Positions 24,126-35,600 of a DNA stretch of 64,000 nt are shown here, one piece after another (position 1 is the stretch's first letter; each line of letters begins with the position of its first letter). The notes under the pieces were generated by a model that was not told the origin of the DNA, did no database searches, and worked only from the letters and a program-made list of their open reading frames with translations. Both the position numbers and the translations under genes were made by a program. The stretch comes from DATEDA01 sp963754305 (GTDB lineage: Bacteria; Pseudomonadota; Gammaproteobacteria; Burkholderiales; SG8-39), in contig CAVWFR010000010.1 of NCBI GenBank assembly GCA_963754305.1, positions 124,001 through 188,000 of the forward strand, written 5' to 3'.

Positions 24126-25016
24126 GTGCAGCGGGCGGGCAGGGCGCTCCTCGCCGTCGCTGCGGTGCTGCTCGCGGCCGCGCCAGCGGTGCTCGCGCAG
24201 AGAGGCGCCGGCGACGTCGTCTATGTGCCCACGCCGCCGGTCGTCGTCGAAACGATGCTGAAGATGGCCGAGGTCGGTCCCCGCGATTTCGTCATCGACC
24301 TCGGCTCGGGCGACGGCCGGGTCGTGCTCGGTGCCGCCGGCCGCGGCGCCCGTGCGCTCGGCGTCGATCTCGACCGGCACCTGCTCGGCGTTGCCGTGGA
24401 GGCGGCGAAACGCGAGGGACTCACCGAGCGTGCGACGTTCAGGGAGCAGAACCTGTTCGAGACCGATCTGCGGGGCGCGACGGTGATCACGACCTATCTC
24501 CTTCCCGACATGAATCTCAAGCTGCGTCCGAAGCTTCTCGAGCTGCCGCCCGGCACGCGGATCGTCGCGCACGACTACCACATGGGCGACTGGCTCCCGG
24601 ACGAATCCCGGACGCTGGCGGTGCCCGAGAAGACGGTCGGTCTCGCCGGGTACAGCCATGTGTACCTGTGGCACGTCCCGGCGCGCGTCGCCGGGCGCTG
24701 GCGCACCGAGATTCCGGTCGCCGGAAAGCGCTGGCCGCTCGAGTTCGAGCTCGAGCAGCGGTTCCAGGTGGTGACCGGCCGTGCGCAGGCCCTCGCCAAT
24801 CGCCCGACGAGGTTACAGACGCCCCGCCTGCGCAGCGATTCGCTCGTGTTCATGGTCGAGCTCGGCCCGGGGCGGCCGCCGGTGCGGTACGAGTTTCGCG
24901 GGCGCGTGGCCGGTGACGAGCTGCGCGGCACCGCGTTTGTGTGGGAGAACAACGCGCGGCGCGAGGTGGCGTTCGCGGCGCAGCGCATCGCCCCCGGCAT
25001 CGCGGCTGTCAACTGA
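24126..25016 (+). CDS. Exported or membrane-anchored SAM-methyltransferase-like protein
   Basis: The 296-residue protein starts with GTG at 24126 and has an N-terminal signal peptide or anchor (RALLAVAAVLLAAAPAVLAQ). A class I methyltransferase core follows: VVETMLKMAEVGPRDFVIDLGSGDGRVV carries the glycine-rich SAM motif, with LGVDLDRHLL as the next acidic strand. The last 100 residues (GRWRTEIPVAGKRWPLEFEL) look like an added beta domain. A SAM-type fold behind a signal peptide is odd because SAM is cytosolic; it may be anchored facing inwards or may not be a methyltransferase. It lies between dapB and carA. Confidence 0.75.
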   Translation: MQRAGRALLAVAAVLLAAAPAVLAQRGAGDVVYVPTPPVVVETMLKMAEVGPRDFVIDLGSGDGRVVLGAAGRGARALGVDLDRHLLGVAVEAAKREGLTERATFREQNLFETDLRGATVITTYLLPDMNLKLRPKLLELPPGTRIVAHDYHMGDWLPDESRTLAVPEKTVGLAGYSHVYLWHVPARVAGRWRTEIPVAGKRWPLEFELEQRFQVVTGRAQALANRPTRLQTPRLRSDSLVFMVELGPGRPPVRYEFRGRVAGDELRGTAFVWENNARREVAFAAQRIAPGIAAVN

Positions 25017-25067
25017 AGCGGGTGAGAGCAACTCGGGTGAGAGCAAGTCGGCCACGCTGCACCGCGA

Positions 25068-25073
25068 TATAAT
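25068..25073 (+). promoter_or_regulatory. -10 box of the carA promoter
   Basis: A perfect TATAAT lies in a small palindrome (GCGATATAATCGCG). No good -35 is visible 17 bases upstream. The predicted start point near 25080 coincides with the 5' base of the carA leader hairpin. Confidence 0.6.
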
Positions 25074-25081
25074 CGCGTGCC

Positions 25082-25132
25082 GAAACGGGACGAGCCGGGC
25101 GGAAACTCCACCAACCGGCCCGTCCCGTTTTC
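25082..25132 (+). promoter_or_regulatory. carA leader RNA hairpin, possible attenuator
   Basis: A 17-base arm at 25082-25098 pairs with 25115-25132 (core ACGGGACG with CGTCCCGT, and GCCGG with CCGGC), with one A-C mismatch and a 16-base loop. The 3' arm ends in TTTTC, so it resembles an intrinsic terminator at the very 5' end of the mRNA, 21 bases before the carA GTG. Pyrimidine- or arginine-linked control is possible, but no leader peptide is seen. Confidence 0.6.
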
Positions 25133-25153
25133 GCGAACGAGAGTCCTCCGAAC

Positions 25154-26293
25154 GTGTCCGCCCCGCCGTCGCCCGCACTCCTCGCACTTGCCGACGGCAC
25201 CCTTTTCCGCGGGCTATCGATCGGCGCCGACGGCACGAAGGTCGGCGAGGTGGTGTTCAACACTGCCATGACCGGCTACCAGGAGATCCTGACCGACCCG
25301 TCGTACTCCGAGCAGATCGTCACGCTCACTTGCCCGCACATCGGCAATACGGGCGTGAACGCCGCCGACGAGGAGTCGCCGCAGGTCCATGCGGCGGGTC
25401 TCGTCATCCGCGAACTCCCGGTCCGCGCATCGAGCTGGCGCGCGGACCAAACGCTGCCCGAGTACCTCGCCGCGCGCGGCGTCGTGGCGATCGCCGGACT
25501 GGATACGCGCCGGCTCACGCGCATCCTCCGCGAGCAGGGCGCCCAGAACGGTTGCCTCATGGCCGTGCGGGTGGACGAGGCCGAGGCGCTCGCGAAAGCG
25601 CGCTCGTTCCCCGGGCTCGCCGGGATGGATCTCGCGAAAGTGGTCACGACCGCACGCGCGTACGAGTGGGGCGAGGGCAGCTGGGGACTCGGCGAGGGCT
25701 ACCGCAAGCTCGAGCGTCCGCGCTATCGCGTAGCCGCTTACGACTACGGCGTGAAGCGGAACATCCTGCGCATGCTCGTCGACCGCGGCTGCGCGGTGAC
25801 GGTCTACCCCGCGCAGACGCCGGCGCGGGAGGTGCTCGCGGCGAAACCCGACGGGGTGTTCCTGTCGAACGGCCCCGGCGACCCGGAGCCGTGCACCTAT
25901 GCGATCGAGGCGATCCGCGAGCTGCTCGACGCAACGCGCGTCCCGGTGTTCGGGATCTGCCTCGGACACCAGCTGATGGGGCTCGCTTCCGGCGCGCGCA
26001 CCGTCAAGATGAAGTTTGGGCACCACGGCGCGAACCACCCGGTGAAGGATCTCGACACCGGGCAGGTCGTGATCACCAGCCAGAACCACGGCTTCGCGGT
26101 CGATCCGGCGAGCCTGCCGGCGAATCTCCGGCCGACCCACGTGTCGCTCTTCGACGCGAGTCTCCAAGGCCTTGCGCGAACCGACCGGCCCGCCTTCTGC
26201 TTTCAGGGACATCCCGAGGCGAGCCCGGGGCCGCACGACATCGGCTACCTGTTCGACCGGTTCGCAAGGCTGATGGCCGAGAATCGGAAATGA
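25154..26293 (+). CDS. carA: Carbamoyl-phosphate synthase small subunit
   Basis: The 379-residue protein starts with GTG (SAPPSPALLALADGTLFRG). The N-terminal CPSase small-chain domain (TGYQEILTDPSYSEQIVTLT) is followed by a class I glutamine amidotransferase domain with the nucleophile Cys in VFGICLGHQLMGLA and the His/Glu pair in FQGHPEASPGPHD. It releases ammonia from glutamine for CarB, supplying carbamoyl phosphate to pyrimidine and arginine synthesis. A strong hairpin occupies most of the leader. carB starts 10 bases downstream. Confidence 0.97.
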   Translation: MSAPPSPALLALADGTLFRGLSIGADGTKVGEVVFNTAMTGYQEILTDPSYSEQIVTLTCPHIGNTGVNAADEESPQVHAAGLVIRELPVRASSWRADQTLPEYLAARGVVAIAGLDTRRLTRILREQGAQNGCLMAVRVDEAEALAKARSFPGLAGMDLAKVVTTARAYEWGEGSWGLGEGYRKLERPRYRVAAYDYGVKRNILRMLVDRGCAVTVYPAQTPAREVLAAKPDGVFLSNGPGDPEPCTYAIEAIRELLDATRVPVFGICLGHQLMGLASGARTVKMKFGHHGANHPVKDLDTGQVVITSQNHGFAVDPASLPANLRPTHVSLFDASLQGLARTDRPAFCFQGHPEASPGPHDIGYLFDRFARLMAENRK

Positions 26294-26303
26294 AGCCGTC
26301 GCG

Positions 26304-29516
<3,213 letters not shown>

Positions 29517-29535
29517 GATGCGCACCATCCCCCCG

Positions 29536-29567
29536 CCCCCGGGTCCTACGCCCGGGGGTTTGCTTTT
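29536..29567 (+). terminator. Intrinsic terminator after carB
   Basis: An 8-base G+C stem (CCCCCGGG with CCCGGGGG) with a 7-base loop is followed by TTTGCTTTT. It lies 20 bases after the carB stop and 70 bases before greA. Confidence 0.85.
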
Positions 29568-29638
29568 GGCACCCGATGTTGCACGCGTGAGCCGTACCCG
29601 TTGCAGCACCCGCTCCTTTTTCGTACCCGGACAACGAG

Positions 29639-30115
29639 ATGACCAAGACCCCTTTGACCGTTAGCGGGGCGCAGCAGCTGAAGACCGAGCTGCACCGGCT
29701 CAAGACCGCCGAGCGCCCGGCGGTGATCCAGGCGATCACGGATGCGCGCTCCCACGGCGATCTCTCGGAGAATGCCGAGTACGCTGCAGCGAAGGAGCGT
29801 CAGAGCTTCATCGAGGGCCGCATCGCGGAGGTCGAGTCGAAGCTCGCGAACGCCCAGGTCATCGACCCCAAGCTCGTCGACGCCGAGGGCCGTTGCGTGT
29901 TCGGCTCGACGGTCGAGCTGGAGGACGTGGCCTCGAACGAGCTCACCCGATACCAGATCGTCGGCGAGGACGAGGCCGACATCAAGCAGGGCAAGATCTC
30001 GGTCACCTCGCCGATCGCGCGCGCGCTGATCGGCAAGTACCCCGGCGATCAGGTCGAGGTGCAGACGCCGGGCGGGACGCGCGCGTTCGAGATCGTCGAC
30101 GTCAAGTACGAGTAG
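29639..30115 (+). CDS. greA: Transcription elongation factor GreA
   Basis: The 158-residue protein has the N-terminal coiled-coil finger with the acidic tip (ITDARSHGDLSENAEYAAAKERQ), whose Asp and Glu coordinate the catalytic magnesium in the RNA polymerase secondary channel. The C-terminal FKBP-like domain (RYQIVGEDEADIKQGKISVTSPIARALIGK) follows. It rescues backtracked polymerase by stimulating transcript cleavage. Length and motifs are standard. It is a single gene after the carB terminator and converges on yhbY with 45 bases between them. Confidence 0.97.
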   Translation: MTKTPLTVSGAQQLKTELHRLKTAERPAVIQAITDARSHGDLSENAEYAAAKERQSFIEGRIAEVESKLANAQVIDPKLVDAEGRCVFGSTVELEDVASNELTRYQIVGEDEADIKQGKISVTSPIARALIGKYPGDQVEVQTPGGTRAFEIVDVKYE

Positions 30116-30160
30116 TTGCCGCGGAGTGGTTGCCCAGCGCGCGTCGCGGGCATTTGGGGG

Positions 30161-30544
30161 TCAGCGGGACCGGAGTTTGGCGCGCCGCGAGAGCGCCGGG
30201 CTCCGCTTCGCGGGCCGCGGATCGCGCCGCGTCGGTGCCTTGCGGGTCGGTGCGGCGGTTTGCTCCGCCGCAGGTTCCTCCCGGTAGACGATCAGCACCT
30301 TGCCGATATGTTGGACCGGCGCGGCGTTCGTCGCGGCGCAGAGCTCGCTCAGAAGATGGTCGCGCGCGCCCCCGTCGGCGCCCAGCACGCGGATCTTGAT
30401 GAGCTCGTGCGCGTGCAGCGCGCGGTCGATTTCGGCGAGCACCGAGGGCGTGAGCCCGTCGACGCCGATGTGGACCACGGGAGTGAGGGTGTGCGCACGG
30501 CCCTTCAGCGTTCGGCGTTGCGCGGGCGTAAGCTCGTTGGACAT
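30161..30544 (-). CDS. yhbY: CRS1/YhbY-type ribosome-associated RNA-binding protein
   Basis: The 127-residue protein has a single CRM domain (about 1-97): ELTPAQRRTLKGRAHTLTPVVHIG and the loop GADGGARDHLLSELC near the conserved GxxG position. YhbY binds pre-50S ribosomal particles. After about residue 95 a basic, Pro/Lys/Arg-rich tail (TRKAPTRRDPRPAKRS) is likely disordered and may add RNA affinity. It is divergent from rlmE with 35 bases between starts, a conserved arrangement in proteobacteria. Confidence 0.92.
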   Translation of the reverse strand: MSNELTPAQRRTLKGRAHTLTPVVHIGVDGLTPSVLAEIDRALHAHELIKIRVLGADGGARDHLLSELCAATNAAPVQHIGKVLIVYREEPAAEQTAAPTRKAPTRRDPRPAKRSPALSRRAKLRSR

Positions 30545-30579
30545 CGGGTCTCCTTCAAGGCGGCGATTCTAAATCCCTG

Positions 30580-31206
30580 ATGACCAAGGCGAAAGCGAGC
30601 CGTACGTGGGTGGAGCGGCATGTCGCCGACCTCTACGTGAAGCGGGCGCGGGCGCTCGGCTACCGCTCGCGAGCGGCCTTCAAGCTCGCCGAGATCGACG
30701 CGAGGGATCGACTGTTCGTCCGCGGTCAGCGGGTGGTGGATCTTGGCGCGGCGCCGGGCGGCTGGTCGCAGGTCGCCGCCGAGCGAATCGGCCCCGGCGG
30801 ACGGGTGGTCGCCGTCGATGTGCTGGAGCTCGCGCCGATCCCGGGCGTGACGTTCATCCGTGGCGACTTCACGGAGGAATCGGTGGTGCGCGCGCTCGAG
30901 CACGCGCTAGGCGGGGAACGCCTGGACCTTGTGCTTTCGGATCTCGCGCCCAATCTCTCGGGTGTGGCGACGAGTGACCAGGCGCGAAGCGTCGAGCTGT
31001 GCGAGCTCGCGCTCGATTTCGGCCTTGCGCACCTGAAACCGGGCGGCGCGCTGCTGGTCAAAGCGTTCCAGGGCGCCGGGTTTCCACCTTTTCTCGCACG
31101 TCTGCGGGCGGGCTTCGCGCGGGTCGCCTCGCGCAAGCCCGAGGCCTCCCGGAGCCGGTCGAGCGAGATGTATCTGTTGGCGCGCGGACCACGTATCAGA
31201 ACTTGA
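30580..31206 (+). CDS. rlmE: 23S rRNA 2'-O-methyltransferase RlmE (FtsJ/RrmJ)
   Basis: The 208-residue protein shows the RrmJ core: YRSRAAFKLAEID (catalytic Lys), RVVDLGAAPGGWSQV (SAM loop), LDLVLSDLAPNLSGV (catalytic Asp) and GGALLVKAFQGAGF (catalytic Lys). The final Glu is in RSRSSEMYLLARG. This K-D-K-E set methylates U2552 of 23S rRNA late in 50S assembly. It is divergent from yhbY and 131 bases upstream of ftsH, the classic rlmE-ftsH order. Confidence 0.97.
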   Translation: MTKAKASRTWVERHVADLYVKRARALGYRSRAAFKLAEIDARDRLFVRGQRVVDLGAAPGGWSQVAAERIGPGGRVVAVDVLELAPIPGVTFIRGDFTEESVVRALEHALGGERLDLVLSDLAPNLSGVATSDQARSVELCELALDFGLAHLKPGGALLVKAFQGAGFPPFLARLRAGFARVASRKPEASRSRSSEMYLLARGPRIRT

Positions 31207-31337
31207 CGCCGTCGGGCTTTTGCGACAGGGTTCCTTGTCGCTGCACCCGGGGTTTGGGCGTAGAATCAGCGGCATCCGCGCACTTATTCGCGCGCGTTTT
31301 CGCTTCGCGTACGATCGCAGTTCCCGGAGGAAGAGAG

Positions 31338-33218
31338 TTGAACAATCTCGTCAAGAACCTGGTGATCTGGCTCGTTATCGGCCTGGTACTGATGACGGTC
31401 TTCAACCAGTTCAATACGCGCTCGACCGCGCAAGCGCCGATGCCCTATTCGCAGTTCGTCGAGGACGTGAAGGCGGGCAAGATCAAGAGCGTCACGGTCG
31501 AAGGCCGGATGTTGAAAGCGGTCACGACCGAGGACAAGCGCGTCACGAGCTACTCCCCCGGCGACATCTGGCTGATCAACGACCTCCTCAAGTACGGCGT
31601 CAAGGTCGAGGCAAAGCCCGAGGAGGAGCCCTCGCTCCTCATGAACATCTTCGTCTCGTGGTTCCCGATGCTGCTGCTCATCGGAGTCTGGGTGTTCTTC
31701 ATGCGCCAGATGCAGGGCGGCGGGCGCGGCGGCGCGTTCAGCTTCGGCAAGTCGCGCGCGCGGATGCTCGACGAGTCGAACAACAACGTCACCTTTTCCG
31801 ACGTCGCAGGGTGCGACGAGGCGAAAGAGGAGGTCTCCGAGCTCGTCGACTTCCTCCGCGACCCGTCCAAGTTCCAGAAGCTCGGCGGGCGGATCCCCAA
31901 GGGCGTGCTCATGGTCGGCTCTCCCGGCACCGGCAAGACGCTGCTCGCCCGCGCGATCGCCGGCGAGGCGAAGGTCCCGTTCTTCTCCATCTCTGGCTCG
32001 GATTTCGTCGAGATGTTCGTCGGCGTCGGCGCGGCGCGCGTGCGCGACATGTTCGACCAGGCGAAGAAGCACGCACCGTGCATCGTGTTCATCGACGAGA
32101 TCGACGCGGTGGGGCGCCAGCGCGGCGCGGGCCTCGGCGGCGGCAACGACGAGCGCGAGCAGACGCTGAACCAGCTGCTGGTCGAGATGGACGGCTTCGA
32201 GGGCACCACCGGCGTGATCGTGATCGCCGCGACCAACCGGCCCGACGTGCTCGATCCGGCGCTGCTGCGTCCTGGTCGCTTCGATCGGCAGGTGGTGGTG
32301 CCGCTGCCCGACATCCGCGGCCGCGAGCAGATCCTGCTCGTGCACATGCGCAAGGTCCCGCTCGCGCCGGACGTGAAGGCGGACATCATCGCCCGTGGCA
32401 CGCCCGGGTTCTCGGGCGCCGATCTCGCCAACATCGTCAACGAGGCGGCGCTCTTCGCCGCGCGCGGCAACAAGCGTCTCGTCGACATGGACGATTTCGA
32501 GCGGGCGAAGGACAAGATCCTGATGGGCGCCGAGCGGCGCTCGATGGTGATGAGCGAGGAAGAGCGGACGACCACCGCGTATCACGAGGCCGGGCACGCC
32601 GTCGTGGGCAAGATGGTTCCGAAAGCCGATCCGGTCCACAAGGTGACCATCATCCCGCGCGGCCGTGCGCTCGGCGTCACGTTCTTCCTGCCCGAGAAGG
32701 ATCGGTACGGCATGGACAAGCAACAGATGCTGTCGCACATCGCCGTGGCGTTCGGCGGGCGCATCGCCGAAGAGGTGTTCCTCGACCAGCAGACGACCGG
32801 CGCGCGCCAGGACTTCGAAAGCGCGACCGGGATCGCCCGCGACATGGTGACCCGCTACGGCATGTCCGACTCGCTCGGACCGATGGTCTACGGCGACAAT
32901 GAAGGCGAGGTATTCCTCGGCCGCTCGATCACGACGCACAAGAACGTGTCGGAGGCGACGCTGCAGAAGGTGGACGCCGAGATCCGGCGCATCATCGACG
33001 AGCAGTACTCGCTCGCCCGCCGGCTGATCGAGAGCAACCGCGATAAGGTCGAGGCCATGGCCCGGGCGTTGCTCGAGCTCGAGACCCTCGACGCGGACCA
33101 GATCGCCGACATCATGTCGGGCCTGCCGCCGCGGCCGCCGAAGCCGGTCGCCCAGCCGCCGCAGCAGCCGCCGAAACCCGACGCGCCGAGCGCCACCGCG
33201 CCCGCGCCTGCGGCCTGA
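31338..33218 (+). CDS. ftsH: ATP-dependent zinc metalloprotease FtsH
   Basis: I place the start at TTG 31338 behind GGAGGAAGAGAG, giving 626 residues that open NNLVKNLVIWLVIGLVLM, the first membrane helix. A second helix lies near 105-122, with a periplasmic loop between. The AAA+ module has Walker A GSPGTGKT (about 195) and Walker B IVFIDEIDAVGRQRGAG. The zinc site HEAGH lies near residue 416. It degrades membrane proteins and short-lived regulators such as LpxC in E. coli. The C-terminus is Pro-rich. A terminator follows at 33241. Confidence 0.96.
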   Translation: MNNLVKNLVIWLVIGLVLMTVFNQFNTRSTAQAPMPYSQFVEDVKAGKIKSVTVEGRMLKAVTTEDKRVTSYSPGDIWLINDLLKYGVKVEAKPEEEPSLLMNIFVSWFPMLLLIGVWVFFMRQMQGGGRGGAFSFGKSRARMLDESNNNVTFSDVAGCDEAKEEVSELVDFLRDPSKFQKLGGRIPKGVLMVGSPGTGKTLLARAIAGEAKVPFFSISGSDFVEMFVGVGAARVRDMFDQAKKHAPCIVFIDEIDAVGRQRGAGLGGGNDEREQTLNQLLVEMDGFEGTTGVIVIAATNRPDVLDPALLRPGRFDRQVVVPLPDIRGREQILLVHMRKVPLAPDVKADIIARGTPGFSGADLANIVNEAALFAARGNKRLVDMDDFERAKDKILMGAERRSMVMSEEERTTTAYHEAGHAVVGKMVPKADPVHKVTIIPRGRALGVTFFLPEKDRYGMDKQQMLSHIAVAFGGRIAEEVFLDQQTTGARQDFESATGIARDMVTRYGMSDSLGPMVYGDNEGEVFLGRSITTHKNVSEATLQKVDAEIRRIIDEQYSLARRLIESNRDKVEAMARALLELETLDADQIADIMSGLPPRPPKPVAQPPQQPPKPDAPSATAPAPAA

Positions 33219-33240
33219 GCCGACGGCGAGTAGCGAGCGA

Positions 33241-33276
33241 GCCCGCGGGGAGTGGCCGCCCGCGGGCTTTTTCTTT
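33241..33276 (+). terminator. Intrinsic terminator after ftsH
   Basis: A perfect 9-base stem (GCCCGCGGG with CCCGCGGGC) closes a 9-base loop and is followed by TTTTTCTTT. It lies 22 bases after the ftsH stop and 20 bases before the folP start. Confidence 0.9.
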
Positions 33277-33295
33277 CCCACGCCGCCGCTCCAGT

Positions 33296-34129
33296 ATGCC
33301 CTCGGTCCTCCGTTGCGGCCGGTACACACTACCCCTCGACCGGCCGCTCGTGATGGGGATCGTCAACGTCACGCCCGACTCGTTCTACGACGGCGGACGC
33401 CACGTCGACCCGCGTGCGGCGCTGGAGCATGCGCAGCGGCTGATCCAGGAGGGGGCGGATCTGCTCGACATCGGCGGCGAGTCGAGCCGCCCTGGCGCTG
33501 CGCCGGTCACGGCGGCGACGGAGCTCGACCGGGTGCTGCCGGTGCTGGAAGGTCTCGCCGAGTCCCGCGTCCCGCTGTCGGTCGACACGACGAAGCCCGA
33601 GGTCATGCGCGCGGTGCTCGCCCACGGCGCCGCGATGATCAACGACATCACCGCCCTCGCCGAACCCGGCGCGGTGGCGGTGCTCGCGGCGTCGGACGCC
33701 GGCGTCTGTCTGATGCACATGCAGGGTAGCCCGCGGACGATGCAGGCAGACCCGGTCTACGGCAACGTCGTCGCCGAGGTGCGCGACTTTCTGGCCGCTC
33801 GGGCCGCGGCCTGCGCCGCGGCCGGCATCGCGAGGGAGCGGATCGTCCTCGACCCGGGCTTCGGCTTCGGCAAGACCGTGGCGCACAACCTCGCGCTGCT
33901 CGCCCACCTCGATCGACTCGCCGCGATCGGCTACCCGGTGCTCGCCGGCTGGTCGCGCAAATCGAGCCTCGGGAAGCTCACCGGCAAGCCGGCCGACGAC
34001 CGCCTCGCGGCGAGCGTCGCCGCGGCGCTGCTCGCGGTGGAGCGCGGGGCTAGAATCGTGCGGGTTCACGACGTCGCGGCGACCTGCGATGCCCTGTCGA
34101 TCCTCGCCGCGGTGCAGGACAACACCTGA
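33296..34129 (+). CDS. folP: Dihydropteroate synthase
   Basis: The 277-residue TIM-barrel protein has the pterin- and diphosphate-binding signatures LVMGIVNVTPDSFYDGG and LLDIGGESSRPGAAPV, then the C-terminal VLAGWSRKSSLGKLTG and RIVRVHDVAATCDAL. It joins 4-aminobenzoate to the dihydropterin diphosphate in folate synthesis and is the sulfonamide target. It follows the ftsH terminator by 20 bases and precedes glmM by six bases, so folP-glmM form an operon, as in E. coli. Confidence 0.96.
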   Translation: MPSVLRCGRYTLPLDRPLVMGIVNVTPDSFYDGGRHVDPRAALEHAQRLIQEGADLLDIGGESSRPGAAPVTAATELDRVLPVLEGLAESRVPLSVDTTKPEVMRAVLAHGAAMINDITALAEPGAVAVLAASDAGVCLMHMQGSPRTMQADPVYGNVVAEVRDFLAARAAACAAAGIARERIVLDPGFGFGKTVAHNLALLAHLDRLAAIGYPVLAGWSRKSSLGKLTGKPADDRLAASVAAALLAVERGARIVRVHDVAATCDALSILAAVQDNT

Positions 34130-34135
34130 GCCTCG

Positions 34136-35488
34136 ATGACCAGGAAGTATTTCGGCACGGACGGGATACGAGGCAAGGTGGGCGAGTCGCCGATCACGCC
34201 GGAGTTCGTCCTGCGCCTCGGCTTCGCCGCGGGCGAAGTGCTGGCGCGCGCGTCCGGAGGGCACGAGCGGCGGGCGGTGCTGATCGGCAAGGACACCCGG
34301 GTCTCGGGCTACATGCTCGAGGCGGCGCTCGAGGCCGGCTTCGCCGCGGCCGGCGTGGACGTGATGCTCTGCGGACCGATGCCGACGCCAGCCGTGGCGT
34401 ACCTCACCCGGGCGTTGCGCCTGTCGGCCGGGATCGTGATCAGTGCCTCGCACAACCCCTACCCGGACAACGGCATCAAGTTCTTCTCCGCCGACGGCGG
34501 CAAGCTCGCCGACGCGGTCGAGCAGGAGATCGAGGCCGCCCTCGAGCGTCCGCTCGCCTGCCGTCCCTCCGCCGAGCTCGGCAAGGCACGGCGGATCGAC
34601 GACGCGGCCGGCCGCTATATCGAGTTCTGCAAGAGCACGTTCCCGAACGCGCTCGACCTGAGGGGTTTGCGCATCGTCGTCGACTGCGCGCATGGCGCCG
34701 GCTACCAGGTCGCCCCGCACGTCTTCCACGAGCTTGGCGCCGACGTCGTGGCGGTCGGCGACGAGCCGAACGGCTTCAACATCAACGACCGCGTGGGCGC
34801 GACGCATCCGGCCGCGCTGGCCGCGGCGGTGTGCGAGCATCGCGCCGATGTCGGCATCGCGCTCGACGGCGACGGCGACCGGCTCCTGATGGCCGATGCT
34901 TCGGGCGCGACGTACGATGGCGATCAACTCTTGTACGTCATTGCCTGCGCGCGCGTGCGCGAGGCACGGCTCGAGGGGGTGGTCGGCACGCTGATGACGA
35001 ACCTGGCGCTCGAGCGGGCGCTCGGACGTCTCGGCGTCGGGTTCGCGCGCGCGAAAGTCGGCGACCGCTACGTCCTTGAAGTGATGCAGGAGAAGGGCTG
35101 GGACCTCGGCGGCGAGAACTCCGGCCACATCATCTGCCTCGACCGGCACACTACCGGTGACGCGATCGTCGCGGCGCTGCAGGTGCTGGAGGCCGTGCGC
35201 CGGGAGGGCAAGCCCCTCGCCGAGCTTGCCGGCGGCCTGCGCCTGTATCCCCAGAAGCTCATCAACGTGCGGCTCTCGGGGGCCTTCGACTGGGAGCGCG
35301 ACGCCGGCGTCGGGCGTGCGCGGGCCGAGGCGGAGCAGCGCCTGGGAGACCGGGGGCGGCTGCTGCTGCGGGCTTCGGGTACCGAGCCGGTGCTCCGCGT
35401 AATGGTCGAGGGAGAGGACGAAGCCGAGGTGGGTGCGGTTGCGGCCGACCTCGCAGCGTGCGTTGAGCACGCGGCGGGAACGAAATGA
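34136..35488 (+). CDS. glmM: Phosphoglucosamine mutase
   Basis: The 450-residue protein opens KYFGTDGIRGKVGESPITPE. The active-site loop GIVISASHNPYPDNGIKFF contains the phosphorylated Ser105, the metal loop is DGDGDR near residue 243, and the C-terminal phosphate loop reads RASGTEPVLRVMVEG. It converts glucosamine-6-phosphate to glucosamine-1-phosphate for UDP-GlcNAc, peptidoglycan and LPS. It is co-transcribed with folP. A PhoB box for pstS begins 31 bases after its stop. Confidence 0.97.
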   Translation: MTRKYFGTDGIRGKVGESPITPEFVLRLGFAAGEVLARASGGHERRAVLIGKDTRVSGYMLEAALEAGFAAAGVDVMLCGPMPTPAVAYLTRALRLSAGIVISASHNPYPDNGIKFFSADGGKLADAVEQEIEAALERPLACRPSAELGKARRIDDAAGRYIEFCKSTFPNALDLRGLRIVVDCAHGAGYQVAPHVFHELGADVVAVGDEPNGFNINDRVGATHPAALAAAVCEHRADVGIALDGDGDRLLMADASGATYDGDQLLYVIACARVREARLEGVVGTLMTNLALERALGRLGVGFARAKVGDRYVLEVMQEKGWDLGGENSGHIICLDRHTTGDAIVAALQVLEAVRREGKPLAELAGGLRLYPQKLINVRLSGAFDWERDAGVGRARAEAEQRLGDRGRLLLRASGTEPVLRVMVEGEDEAEVGAVAADLAACVEHAAGTK

Positions 35489-35518
35489 CCCCGCGCCGGG
35501 TGCCCGACTCCGCGCCCG

Positions 35519-35552
35519 GTGTCACGGAACTGTAACTGCCCCGATCTAGACT
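35519..35552 (+). promoter_or_regulatory. PhoB box and promoter of pstS
   Basis: GTGTCAC (35519-35525) and CTGTAAC (35530-35536) are separated by four bases, and a 10-base gap leads to TAGACT (35547-35552). This is the canonical single Pho box replacing a -35 element, before the pst operon. Confidence 0.85.
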
Positions 35553-35600
35553 CTCCGGATCACGCGAGGAACGCGTGCTCTAGTCATGAGGAGAGTCTGC

